Of a DNA stretch of 23,987 bases, positions 13,100-18,460 are shown piece after piece. The notes beneath the pieces are model-generated. The model was not told the origin of the DNA and ran no database searches. It saw nothing but the letters and a program-made list of their open reading frames with translations. The position numbers were made by a program, and so were the translations under genes. Position 1 is the stretch's first letter, and each line of letters starts with the position of its first letter. The DNA lies in IMG/VR virus record IMGVR_UViG_3300017788_002015, positions 1 through 23,987 of that record; one strand, 5' to 3'. This DNA is from a virus.

Positions 13100-13127
13100 A
13101 GATTATCAGTTTATTAAAAGAAGTCAA
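13100..13127 (-). promoter_or_regulatory. Leaderless-type promoter of the 58-aa gene
   Basis: TTGACT, 16 nt, TAATCT, ATTTTCACA, ATG. The -35 contains the TGA stop of the 119-aa gene. Confidence 0.9.
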
Positions 13128-13483
13128 GCCGTCTGAGTATTATTACGAAGAAAGTTGGAAACTACTTCAACGTAACGATTTACGTCTTTATCAACTTCCA
13201 TCGTCCAATCATTTAGAGGGAATCCAACCGAATCGGTCGTCCAAGTATCATTTTCGGCGTGGTAAAACTCAAAAACGATACCGTCAACGTCACCTTCCCA
13301 CATGGGAGAACAATATAAACAAGTGAATGGAACTCCCTTATGAACTCCAATCCGTTCAAGACTGATTGAACCCGTCATTGGACAAGAGCCGAAGTCTCGG
13401 TGATCTTTGACCAACTTCGGAGTGAAGACGAAGTAAAGATAACGATAAAAGAGGCTCTGTTCGTTCTTACAGACAGGTTTCAT
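13124..13483 (-). CDS. Hypothetical protein, 119 aa
   Basis: 119-aa aromatic-rich protein. N-terminal MKPVCKNEQSLFYRYLYFVF, then a Cys/Met segment (DFGSCPMTGSISL, CLYCSPMWEGDVDG) with two spaced cysteine sites, and a C-terminal helix (YVEVVSNFLRNN). No family is assigned. Leaderless-type start. The stop TGA is embedded in the next promoter's -35, giving the typical ...TA ending. Confidence 0.8.
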   Translation of the reverse strand: MKPVCKNEQSLFYRYLYFVFTPKLVKDHRDFGSCPMTGSISLERIGVHKGVPFTCLYCSPMWEGDVDGIVFEFYHAENDTWTTDSVGFPLNDWTMEVDKDVNRYVEVVSNFLRNNTQTA

Positions 13484-13492
13484 TGTGGAAAT

Positions 13493-13520
13493 ATCTTACT
13501 CTTAATTTATAAAAAGTCAA
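13493..13520 (-). promoter_or_regulatory. Leaderless-type promoter of the 119-aa gene
   Basis: TTGACT, 16 nt, TAAGAT, ATTTCCACA, ATG. Confidence 0.9.
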
Positions 13521-13525
13521 GCCTC

Positions 13526-13813
13526 TTACCAACCTTCTTGGCGACTAGAAATTCGACTCAATCTAAAAGTCTCGTTCGTGACGTAATGCATTCCGTCGTG
13601 GTTGTTAAAATTCCATAGATCAAGCGGATGTCCACGACGTTGTTCCCATTCCTTTACAAGTTCGTTAAAGTGAAAGGGTCCGTCGTAACCACAGTCTTCA
13701 TAGCCGTAGTCACTGACGATGTAAAATCCATCACAGTCGCCAAACTTAGAGATGACGGACTGCTTGAGATCTCTCCGATACATCCACTTCAATCGTCTTT
13801 CTCGTGCGGTCAT
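13526..13813 (-). CDS. Hypothetical protein, 95 aa
   Basis: 95-aa protein with a basic N-terminus (MTARERRLKWMYRRDLKQSV), an acidic aromatic centre (DCDGFYIVSDYGYEDCGYDG) and a basic C-terminus. No family is recognised. The ATG is 6 nt after the -10 box. The stop (TAA) is 6 nt from the next gene's -35 hexamer. Confidence 0.78.
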   Translation of the reverse strand: MTARERRLKWMYRRDLKQSVISKFGDCDGFYIVSDYGYEDCGYDGPFHFNELVKEWEQRRGHPLDLWNFNNHDGMHYVTNETFRLSRISSRQEGW

Positions 13814-13819
13814 GGAAAG

Positions 13820-13847
13820 AGATTACCACCAATTTATAATTAATCAA
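13820..13847 (-). promoter_or_regulatory. Leaderless-type promoter of the 95-aa gene
   Basis: TTGATT, 16 nt, TAATCT, CTTTCC, ATG (6-nt variant). The -35 contains the stop of the 82-aa gene. Confidence 0.85.
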
Positions 13848-14092
13848 GCCACATCATTGAACATTTCCTCCGGCCATGCTGCTAGGATGGATGTAATAGT
13901 GACGTTAATATGGTCAACTGCATTGGCGACAGTTTGCGTGACTCCAAGTTCGTGTTGCGTTGCCAACACCCCATCAATCGCCGCAATGGTGCTTTTCCAT
14001 CCGGCTTCAGCGGCCCCGGCACGCTTCTCAGCAATCGTGAGAAGTTCAATGCATCGGGATCGAATCTTTTTTAGTTTTTCTGTGGTGTTCAT
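13844..14092 (-). CDS. Hypothetical helical protein, 82 aa
   Basis: 82-aa protein, largely helical: MNTTEKLKKIRSRCIELLTI, then ALA-rich helices (KRAGAAEAGWKSTIAAIDGV) and a Val/Ile/Thr-rich segment. A coiled-coil start is plausible. It lies 12 nt after the 64-aa gene and is probably co-transcribed; a TATAAT box stands 11 nt before its ATG but without a good -35. The stop lies in the next -35. No function is recognised. Confidence 0.75.
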   Translation of the reverse strand: MNTTEKLKKIRSRCIELLTIAEKRAGAAEAGWKSTIAAIDGVLATQHELGVTQTVANAVDHINVTITSILAAWPEEMFNDVA

Positions 14093-14104
14093 AAGTTTTA
14101 CAAA

Positions 14105-14299
14105 TTATATCATATCATCATTGATAATGTCTCCCGTCAACGATTTCAAATCAACCACCGATGAAATTTCACGAATGATTCGATTTTTCTCTCCACTAAC
14201 TTCTGTTATTGACTTAAATTCATCTCCTAAAGACAACCACAACTGAATCTCTGGTCTGAGATGAGTGTAGTTATTGACTTTAATTTTAATGATTTCCAT
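14105..14299 (-). CDS. Hypothetical protein, 64 aa
   Basis: 64-aa protein MEIIKIKVNNYTHLRPEIQL... with an N-terminal beta strand and mixed charged sequence ending SLTGDIINDDMI. The start is fixed by a promoter with 6 nt between the -10 and the ATG. No family is recognised. First gene of a two-gene unit with the 82-aa gene. Confidence 0.72.
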   Translation of the reverse strand: MEIIKIKVNNYTHLRPEIQLWLSLGDEFKSITEVSGEKNRIIREISSVVDLKSLTGDIINDDMI

Positions 14300-14305
14300 T
14301 TGAAT

Positions 14306-14333
14306 AGTGTAGGATTAAAAATCCGATTGTCAA
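14306..14333 (-). promoter_or_regulatory. Leaderless-type promoter of the 64-aa gene
   Basis: TTGACA, 16 nt, TACACT, ATTCAA, ATG (6-nt variant). Confidence 0.85.
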
Positions 14334-14353
14334 TAAAATTTTGATCTTGTTGG

Positions 14354-14536
14354 CTACTTCCTTCTCAACCTCAGATGCAACTGCTCGGGGGTAGTCGGTA
14401 GTGAGAGCCAACTTCGGCCCTCAAGTTCCGCAACACGCTGGCGTAGTTGGTTGCATTCGGCTAATGCTCGCTCATAAAGTTGACCGTTTGTCGTCCTTGA
14501 CTCCTCTGCCTGTTCAAAATCAGTCCTCGACTGCAT
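14354..14536 (-). CDS. Coiled-coil hypothetical protein, 60 aa
   Basis: Start at 14536: the ATG overlaps the upstream stop as TGATG and has a strong GGAGGAAC site 5-12 nt upstream, so translation is coupled. The product is MQSRTDFEQAEESRTTNGQL, then ALAECNQLRQRVAELEG (heptad-like coiled coil) and an Arg-rich end. In-frame earlier starts (TTG at 14569, ATG at 14560) would overlap the upstream gene by over 20 nt and lack the site. The coiled coil suggests oligomerisation or binding to a partner. Confidence 0.72.
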   Translation of the reverse strand: MQSRTDFEQAEESRTTNGQLYERALAECNQLRQRVAELEGRSWLSLPTTPEQLHLRLRRK

Positions 14537-14685
14537 CAGCAGTTCCTCCGCCTTCCGCATCCGTTCCAAGTGATCATTACATCATTAGGTTTTGGGTCGG
14601 TTGAGTCTATCTGTTGTGTTACCACGCGTAGTAGCTTCGTCAGTTCCTTGGCGAGTGCCAGTTTGAGGGAGAGATCTGTGTTCAT
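14536..14685 (-). CDS. Hypothetical protein, 49 aa
   Basis: 49-aa protein MNTDLSLKLALAKELTKLLR..., an amphipathic helix followed by a polar linker and a short Cys/Arg-rich tail (WNGCGRRRNC). The start is chosen by the promoter (8 nt from the -10). It forms a translationally coupled pair with the coiled-coil gene. No function is recognised. Confidence 0.7.
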   Translation of the reverse strand: MNTDLSLKLALAKELTKLLRVVTQQIDSTDPKPNDVMITWNGCGRRRNC

Positions 14686-14693
14686 TTCGATAA

Positions 14694-14721
14694 ATGTTAA
14701 CCCAAACGAACCGACTGTCAA
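14694..14721 (-). promoter_or_regulatory. Leaderless-type promoter of the 49-aa gene
   Basis: TTGACA, 16 nt, TAACAT, 8 nt, ATG. The -35 contains the stop of the 115-aa gene. Confidence 0.8.
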
Positions 14722-15065
14722 ATCAAACCCAACACGAGCAACCAACTCGGGCTGCCATATTCGTCATGTCCATCGGGTTCGACACGGGCACCAGTAGGAG
14801 TCTTGCACACACCATCATTCATCCACCGTTCGAGAGTATTGAAAGAAGGAATCTTGCCGAAAGTAACACCTTGAGCTTTTACCGTGGAAGCGAGAAGTTT
14901 CGTCACCAAAGGTCGCTCGTAACCAGTTGAATCCTTGAAGAACGCCCGAGATTCCATCTCCGGCTTAAAGTAAAGTTCAATCTCGATTCCAGCGGGAAAT
15001 TGAGCCGGCTTGTTGCTCTTGGAGTAGGTCAACTGACGAATCGTGGTGCATTTGATCGTTTTCAT
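14718..15065 (-). CDS. Conserved-type hypothetical protein, 115 aa
   Basis: 115-aa protein MKTIKCTTIRQLTYSKSN..., with a beta-rich N-terminal half (FPAGIEIELYF) and a distinctive C-terminal block: KIPSFNTLERWMNDGVCKT, then VEPDGHDEYGSPSWLLVLGL. The SFNTLERW...EPDG...GSPSWLLVLGL signature recurs in many phages and bacteria in small proteins of unknown role. Leaderless-type start. The final TGA is in the next promoter's -35. Confidence 0.85.
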   Translation of the reverse strand: MKTIKCTTIRQLTYSKSNKPAQFPAGIEIELYFKPEMESRAFFKDSTGYERPLVTKLLASTVKAQGVTFGKIPSFNTLERWMNDGVCKTPTGARVEPDGHDEYGSPSWLLVLGLI

Positions 15066-15074
15066 TGTGGAAAT

Positions 15075-15102
15075 ATCTTACCACTAACTTAAAATAAGTC
15101 AA
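15075..15102 (-). promoter_or_regulatory. Leaderless-type promoter of the 115-aa gene
   Basis: TTGACT, 16 nt, TAAGAT, ATTTCCACA, ATG. Confidence 0.9.
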
Positions 15103-15108
15103 GCCCCA

Positions 15109-15207
15109 TCACGGGTTCAGTATGATATACGCAATAGTTACCCAAACAATAAGTGTCAACCAGAAATGTATCTGGTTCATCAGTTTCTCAGTTGTCCACA
15201 GTTTCAT
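15109..15207 (-). CDS. Tiny membrane protein, 32 aa
   Basis: 32-aa frame MKLWTTEKLMNQIHFWLTLI..., with one hydrophobic segment (residues 13-31, FWLTLIVWVTIAYIILN) that would span the membrane and a charged N-terminus. It starts 22 nt after the 3' end of the tRNA-like element at 15230-15429 and may be co-transcribed with it. No ribosome-binding site is seen; the existence of the gene is inferred from the clean membrane segment and tight fit. Confidence 0.5.
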   Translation of the reverse strand: MKLWTTEKLMNQIHFWLTLIVWVTIAYIILNP

Positions 15208-15229
15208 TTAATTTTTCACACGATTTTAG

Positions 15230-15429
15230 TGAACGTGTCAGGATTTGAACCTGTATGATGTTTGTCGGTTGCCCTTGCATTGGTTTCCGTAGAGTTATTC
15301 CCTCCCGTTGGTTTGACAATACTCATCGCTATGTCTAGTAGCTACAAGCAAGTGCTGAATGAGTTTTACGTCATCAGGTCAGGTTTTGCTACCCTATTGC
15401 TTTGCGTCTTTACATTCCGCCACACGTTC
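15230..15429 (-). ncRNA. Expanded tRNA(Leu)-like RNA, about 200 nt
   Basis: The 5' end reads GAACGTG-TG-GCG-GAATGTAAAGA-CGC (identical over 27 nt to 10173-10199) and the 3' end reads ACAGG-TTCAAAT-CCTGA-CACGTTC-A. The acceptor strands pair perfectly (GAACGTG/CACGTTC) and the D-arm and T-arm are tRNA-Leu-like. The middle is about 145 nt instead of about 35. It holds AAGCAA/TTGCTT and GCTA-CTAGACA-TAGC hairpins but no clear anticodon arm. No CCA is encoded. A possible promoter -35 (TTGACA, 15508-15503) lies about 75 nt upstream. It is either an interrupted tRNA or a small RNA with a tRNA-like domain. Confidence 0.6.
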
Positions 15430-15544
15430 AAAAGAACAAAAACTATTAAATTGGTGGAGACTATCGCGCCCCGGCGTCTGATTTTCACAGAGGGATAACG
15501 AATGTCAATCCGTTATCACCAAAGAACTGTGGACATCTTATATT

Positions 15545-15567
15545 AAGTGTCCGAAAAGTCGACACTT
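15545..15567. terminator. Possible weak terminator hairpin
   Basis: AAGTGTC (15545-15551) pairs with GACACTT (15561-15567) around a 9-nt loop, directly after the 69-aa gene's stop. There is no proper U-tract on the minus strand. Confidence 0.4.
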
Positions 15568-15570
15568 TAT

Positions 15571-15780
15571 TTACTTCTTAACACTCGGAGAAACCCACTC
15601 TGTCCTCACCAGTGTGACCTCGTTTGCCAAATTGGTTTCGTAAGTTGCACGAACGGTGACACCTTCCACGACTTTGCGCCTCGCGACCTCATCCCCGCGA
15701 CCGAAGCCGACCAAAAATCCGATGACTATGGATAGAACCACACTGCCCATTACTTCTACGAAGGTTATGTTTTTATTCAT
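15571..15780 (-). CDS. Small membrane protein, 69 aa
   Basis: 69-aa protein MNKNITFVEVMGSVVLSIVI... with one transmembrane segment (residues 6-27) and a charged, probably cytoplasmic, C-terminal domain (EVARRKVVEGVTVRATYETN). The start is ATG at 15780 in the AAACAATGAA context common to internal starts here. A longer frame from 15903 would prepend 41 residues read through two hairpins and is rejected. It is preceded by a 245-nt structured leader (15781-16023) and a promoter at 16024-16051, unlike the other genes. Confidence 0.7.
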   Translation of the reverse strand: MNKNITFVEVMGSVVLSIVIGFLVGFGRGDEVARRKVVEGVTVRATYETNLANEVTLVRTEWVSPSVKK

Positions 15781-15801
15781 TGTTTTGTTTTTGAAAACCG
15801 G

Positions 15802-16018
15802 TGGGGAGATTTTCACTCCCCTTGGTTCCTTTCGACCGCTTATCCATTGCGGGTCTGCCTCTGTGAAGCGCTTCACAGTGTATCCGGCGACAGTCCTAAC
15901 CACTCTTTCGAGTTACCGGTTGAGAGTAATAATGTCTGCTCTCACTCAGACTATAACAGCTTCAGTTGTAACTATTGTTGTCAGCCCACAGAAGCCTTCA
16001 TAACTCTCACTGACAACA
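15802..16018 (-). promoter_or_regulatory. Structured leader upstream of the 69-aa gene
   Basis: Read on the minus strand from the promoter at 16024-16051, the leader contains a 10-bp perfect inverted repeat (TTGTTGTCAG with CTGACAACAA), a GTCTG/CAGAC hairpin, an ACTC-GAAA-GAGT hairpin, an 18-bp perfect palindrome CTGTGAAGCGCTTCACAG (15861-15878), and a GGGGAG/CTCCCC hairpin (about 15803-15821) just before the gene. It could be an untranslated regulatory RNA, a small RNA, or DNA operators. No known riboswitch is recognised. Confidence 0.55.
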
Positions 16019-16023
16019 AAACT

Positions 16024-16051
16024 AATTTACCATCAAATTAAAATATGTCAA
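16024..16051 (-). promoter_or_regulatory. Promoter of the structured leader and 69-aa gene
   Basis: TTGACA, 16 nt, TAAATT. This is one of the few members not followed by a start codon within 9 nt. The -35 contains the TGA stop of the 70-aa gene. Confidence 0.75.
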
Positions 16052-16260
16052 CTATTTTTCAAAGAAATATCGTAGCCGTATGAACCGTATTTTCCTTCCG
16101 TTCGACCTCCAGACGATGTTACGTCACCACGAATCACACCTTGAAACTGACCCGTGCTGATTGCTTTCTCGACTTCTTTGTGAGCGTCAAGTAGCACGTC
16201 CCAGTTCCCACGGTCCTTCAACGGAATCGTCACGGTAACTTGAAGAAATTTCTGGTTCAT
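16048..16260 (-). CDS. Hypothetical protein, 70 aa
   Basis: 70-aa protein MNQKFLQVTVTIPLKDRGNW... with a beta strand, a helix (VLLDAHKEVEKAISTG) and a Gly/Ser-rich end (DVTSSGGRTEGKYGSYGYD). The ATG overlaps the upstream membrane-protein stop as ATGA, so translation is coupled; a frame extending to 16347 overlaps that gene and is rejected. The stop TGA lies in the next -35. No family is recognised. Confidence 0.75.
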   Translation of the reverse strand: MNQKFLQVTVTIPLKDRGNWDVLLDAHKEVEKAISTGQFQGVIRGDVTSSGGRTEGKYGSYGYDISLKNS

Positions 16261-16394
16261 AGGCATAGAGTGACGAGTGCAACGATCAAAACTCCGAAGG
16301 CGATCCCAATTCCAAGATGACCGAACATGAACCCGATGGCACCACATGCAACCACTAGACTGAGAGGCTTAATGTTTTGTTGAATGAATTTCAT
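16257..16394 (-). CDS. Small membrane protein, 45 aa
   Basis: 45-aa protein MKFIQQNIKPLSLVVACGAI..., with two closely spaced hydrophobic segments (residues 10-25 and 28-45) and a Gly-rich turn, so probably a hairpin membrane protein. The ATG is in the AACAATGAA context. An alternative GTG at 16523, overlapping the 39-aa gene's stop as GTGA, would add 43 mostly basic residues to the same frame and cannot be excluded. It is coupled to the 70-aa gene downstream. Confidence 0.65.
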   Translation of the reverse strand: MKFIQQNIKPLSLVVACGAIGFMFGHLGIGIAFGVLIVALVTLCL

Positions 16395-16519
16395 TGTTGG
16401 AGTGGATACGACAATATAAAGAAAATCGAAGTTGACTCGACCGGCACTCGTCCCGGCTCTCTTCCGCTTATGAGGCGGGCGCTTATACAAAGATTTAAGC
16501 TTCGAGTCAATGTTAAAAC

Positions 16520-16639
16520 TCACTCTTTATTTCCAATCACGTAACGACAGAACGAAAACCCAACGATGGTGAGACAAACGAATCCCATGAAAGCTTTTAC
16601 GCCTTCGTCAGTGATGTTAATGTTAATTTCTGAGAACAT
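16520..16639 (-). CDS. Tiny membrane protein, 39 aa
   Basis: 39-aa frame MFSEINININITDEGV-type start (MFSEININITDEGVKAFMGF) followed by one hydrophobic segment (residues 17-31, AFMGFVCLTIVGFSF) and a short basic tail. It begins 24 nt after the 68-aa gene and probably shares its leaderless-promoter transcript. No ribosome-binding site is seen. Confidence 0.55.
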   Translation of the reverse strand: MFSEININITDEGVKAFMGFVCLTIVGFSFCRYVIGNKE

Positions 16640-16663
16640 GATGATATTGAATTGATGGTTGAC

Positions 16664-16870
16664 TTAGATGTTGCCCATGCTATAAACTTCCAAATACTTG
16701 CCTTTGGGAGTCTCGTCGGTGAACTGCTCGACGGGCTTGCCTTCCAAACCAAGGTCGTTTCGGATGGAGAGAAGAAACTTCATCTTTTCATCATAGGACA
16801 TCTGAGGAAGGTGAGAACCTTCATTGGTGATGGTTTCGTTGAGGGTGGAACCGATGGTTTCGTTGTTCAT
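16664..16870 (-). CDS. Hypothetical protein, 68 aa
   Basis: 68-aa acidic protein MNNETIGSTLNETITNEGSH..., with a helical middle (SYDEKMKFLLSIRNDLGLEG) and a polar C-terminus. The start is fixed by the promoter at 16880-16907. No family is recognised. It leads a unit with the 39-aa membrane protein. Confidence 0.75.
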   Translation of the reverse strand: MNNETIGSTLNETITNEGSHLPQMSYDEKMKFLLSIRNDLGLEGKPVEQFTDETPKGKYLEVYSMGNI

Positions 16871-16879
16871 TGTGAAAAT

Positions 16880-16907
16880 AGAATATCAGAAACTTAAAAG
16901 AAGTCAA
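16880..16907 (-). promoter_or_regulatory. Leaderless-type promoter of the 68-aa gene
   Basis: TTGACT, 16 nt, TATTCT, ATTTTCACA, ATG. The -35 contains the stop of the 136-aa gene. Confidence 0.9.
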
Positions 16908-17314
16908 GCCTTCTGTGTGTTAATCTCAAAAATCTGTCGAGCATTGAGTGAACGATTTCCAATCTGAGAAGGATCCTTAGCCACCGCACTTGAACCTGTG
17001 ATATTCTTATAGACCTTTACGTTAATGCCTTCGGTCCATTGGAAAGTAGGTTCCGTAGTCAACTTGCAGACCACCTTCTTTACTTTACCGAGTTGAATCA
17101 GCCGGCGAAGACCGGTCGTGAACACCTTGTTGAAGACTGACTCTTGGTGTTCCGAACGTCCCCGTGTCCAAGGAAGTGTCCGTTCAAGGTCAGCGACCAT
17201 CTGAGACTTGGTGTAGGTCAACCAAGGCCGGGAAGCGAATCCCTGCTCCAAGGCAGCGTGAATCTTGTCGGTGTATCCCTCAATAGGGAAGACCATTTCA
17301 GTGAGAGTTTTCAT
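16904..17314 (-). CDS. Hypothetical protein, possible winged helix, 136 aa
   Basis: 136-aa protein. Residues 20-95 read like a small winged-helix domain: HAALEQGFASRPWLTYTKSQ, a helix (MVADLERTL), then SVFNKVFTTGLRRLIQLGKV and a basic strand (KKVVCKLTTEPTFQW). This fits a DNA-binding protein, but no named family is recognised. It starts 3 nt after the 63-aa gene's stop (AAAGGTTAA ACA ATG), in the last position of a three-gene unit led by the 49-aa gene. It ends ...QKA with its TGA in the next -35. Confidence 0.78.
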   Translation of the reverse strand: MKTLTEMVFPIEGYTDKIHAALEQGFASRPWLTYTKSQMVADLERTLPWTRGRSEHQESVFNKVFTTGLRRLIQLGKVKKVVCKLTTEPTFQWTEGINVKVYKNITGSSAVAKDPSQIGNRSLNARQIFEINTQKA

Positions 17315-17317
17315 TGT

Positions 17318-17509
17318 TTAACCTTTTTTCACGTTCAACTTGTCAGTTCTGCAAATGATTGATCCATCACGACTTAATGTGTAAAAAAACCTCTCCGGTG
17401 GGAGTAAGTTAAAGAAATTATCGTTAACCCAACAGGCTTGTTCGTAGGAAAGACTGTCGTAAGGATGAACAGCAAGTCCGCTGAGTTTGTCAATGTGAGT
17501 GATTTTCAT
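17318..17509 (-). CDS. Hypothetical protein, 63 aa
   Basis: 63-aa protein MKITHIDKLSGLAVHPYDSL..., followed by a helix (YEQACWVNDNFFNLLPPERF) and a strand (FYTLSRDGSIICRTDKLNVK). It begins 2 nt after the upstream stop (TAA CA ATG), so it is the middle gene of a coupled three-gene unit. No function is recognised. Confidence 0.75.
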   Translation of the reverse strand: MKITHIDKLSGLAVHPYDSLSYEQACWVNDNFFNLLPPERFFYTLSRDGSIICRTDKLNVKKG

Positions 17510-17511
17510 TG

Positions 17512-17661
17512 TTATTTGGATGGTGAAACCACTTTGGTTCCGTAGAAACCGAAGTCAGTGGCTGCGATCCAACGAGCTAGTCGTTTATTGATGGTGGGAA
17601 TGATGATGGATTTGCCCGTCTCAATCTCACGAACCTTCCAGTTACGAACTTTTGGAATCAT
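17512..17661 (-). CDS. Hypothetical protein, 49 aa
   Basis: 49-aa basic protein MIPKVRNWKVREIETGKSII..., then a basic helix with a Trp (INKRLARWIAAT) and a Gly/Tyr/Val end. It leads the unit 17661-16904; the start is fixed by a near-consensus promoter with TATACT 9 nt upstream. No family is recognised. Confidence 0.72.
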   Translation of the reverse strand: MIPKVRNWKVREIETGKSIIIPTINKRLARWIAATDFGFYGTKVVSPSK

Positions 17662-17670
17662 TGTGGAAAC

Positions 17671-17698
17671 AGTATAGTCGGATTTTATAGAAAATCAA
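17671..17698 (-). promoter_or_regulatory. Leaderless-type promoter of the 49-aa gene at 17512-17661
   Basis: TTGATT, 16 nt, TATACT, GTTTCCACA, ATG. Confidence 0.9.
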
Positions 17699-17701
17699 TC
17701 A

Positions 17702-17860
17702 CTATTCATTGTCAAAACATCCTTCATCACCATGAGCCATCAAGTCGGCCAGGTCGTCTTCGCCGGAACCGTCACCGGGCCAGCCACGATGATCCATTTC
17801 ATCAGAAGTCTGGTGGGCGTGTTCGTGGGATTTGTTTTGAGGATCAAGTTTGTTGTTCAT
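17702..17860 (-). CDS. Small acidic protein, 52 aa
   Basis: 52-aa strongly acidic, His-rich protein MNNKLDPQNKSHEHAHQTSD..., then DHRGWPGDGSGEDDLADLMA. The composition suggests a disordered protein, or a nucleic-acid mimic or inhibitor; that is speculation. The start is fixed by the promoter at 17870-17897. It ends near the next gene's -35. Confidence 0.7.
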   Translation of the reverse strand: MNNKLDPQNKSHEHAHQTSDEMDHRGWPGDGSGEDDLADLMAHGDEGCFDNE

Positions 17861-17869
17861 TGTGAAAAT

Positions 17870-17897
17870 AGAATATCGGTTTATTAAAAGAAGTCAA
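17870..17897 (-). promoter_or_regulatory. Leaderless-type promoter of the acidic 52-aa gene
   Basis: TTGACT, 16 nt, TATTCT, ATTTTCACA, ATG. The -35 contains the stop of the 73-aa gene. Confidence 0.9.
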
Positions 17898-18115
17898 GCC
17901 TTCATCGCCTCAAACATTCCTAAAATGTCATCGTCAGAAGGAAATCCATAACATCTACCAATTAGTTGTCCAGCCAGATATACGTAAAATGCATCACTCT
18001 CCCACTCACCATCATAATTTAACTGTTGAAAGTATTTTATAAAAAAAGTGATTCCGGAGATGTTTCTCATGTCCTCCGATTTAACTCTGGAGTTCAATTT
18101 GGGTTTTTGAACCAT
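17894..18115 (-). CDS. Hypothetical protein, 73 aa
   Basis: 73-aa protein MVQKPKLNSRVKSEDMRNIS..., with an aromatic middle (ITFFIKYFQQLNYDGEWESD) and a helix-rich end (DDDILGMFEAMKA). The start ATG lies 4 nt after the 46-aa gene's stop, fixing the order of a two-gene unit; an upstream extension to 18229 overlaps the 46-aa gene in another frame and is rejected. The stop TGA lies in the next -35. Confidence 0.73.
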   Translation of the reverse strand: MVQKPKLNSRVKSEDMRNISGITFFIKYFQQLNYDGEWESDAFYVYLAGQLIGRCYGFPSDDDILGMFEAMKA

Positions 18116-18119
18116 ATTT

Positions 18120-18260
18120 TCAAAGTTCGGTGTAAGCCACGGAAATCGACATCGGCCCACCGTTATACTTCTTCCACGCCTTATATTCCGCTTGATTATG
18201 ATTTCGAGCTTTAATATATCCAACCTCAATGCCTAGCAGATACACGATGTAAGTTTTCAT
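18120..18260 (-). CDS. Hypothetical protein, 46 aa
   Basis: 46-aa protein MKTYIVYLLGIEVGYIKARN, then HNQAEYKAWKKYNGG and a short strand. The pattern of an N-terminal strand followed by KARNHNQAEYKAWKKY suggests a small alpha/beta fold. The start is fixed by one of the best promoter matches in the window. It leads a unit with the 73-aa gene. Confidence 0.75.
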   Translation of the reverse strand: MKTYIVYLLGIEVGYIKARNHNQAEYKAWKKYNGGPMSISVAYTEL

Positions 18261-18269
18261 TGTGAAAAC

Positions 18270-18297
18270 AGTATAGACTTAATTTATAAAAAGTCAA
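18270..18297 (-). promoter_or_regulatory. Leaderless-type promoter of the 46-aa gene
   Basis: TTGACT, 16 nt, TATACT, GTTTTCACA, ATG: a near-consensus member. Confidence 0.92.
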
Positions 18298-18357
18298 GCC
18301 TTCTGTTGATAAACAATTTCTGATTTAATTACTTAAAAAGTTCTCGATAGGCTAAAA

Positions 18358-18459
18358 TCAATCTGAGAAATCTTTTACAAGAAAGTAAATCGTAATTATC
18401 ACCACAACTATTCCAAGAAAAGTCATTGAGTTACAAACAAAATTAACAACGTCGGTCAT
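18358..18459 (-). CDS. Tiny membrane protein, 33 aa
   Basis: 33-aa frame MTDVVNFVCNSMTFLGIVVV..., with one long hydrophobic segment (residues 12-28) flanked by acidic ends. It begins 1 nt after the 173-aa gene's stop (TAAAATG), so it is translated by coupling. No family is recognised. Confidence 0.55.
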   Translation of the reverse strand: MTDVVNFVCNSMTFLGIVVVIITIYFLVKDFSD

Positions 18460-18460
18460 T

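Noticed and set aside
15360-15385. CUGAUGA motif inside the minus-strand tRNA-like element, as in a hammerhead ribozyme core
   Set aside because: No matching GAAA after a stem II and no cleavage-site helix could be found.
15262-15498. 78-codon plus-strand frame
   Set aside because: Antisense to the tRNA-like RNA; no start signals.
15656-16003. 115-codon plus-strand frame
   Set aside because: Antisense to the 69-aa gene and its structured leader; no promoter.
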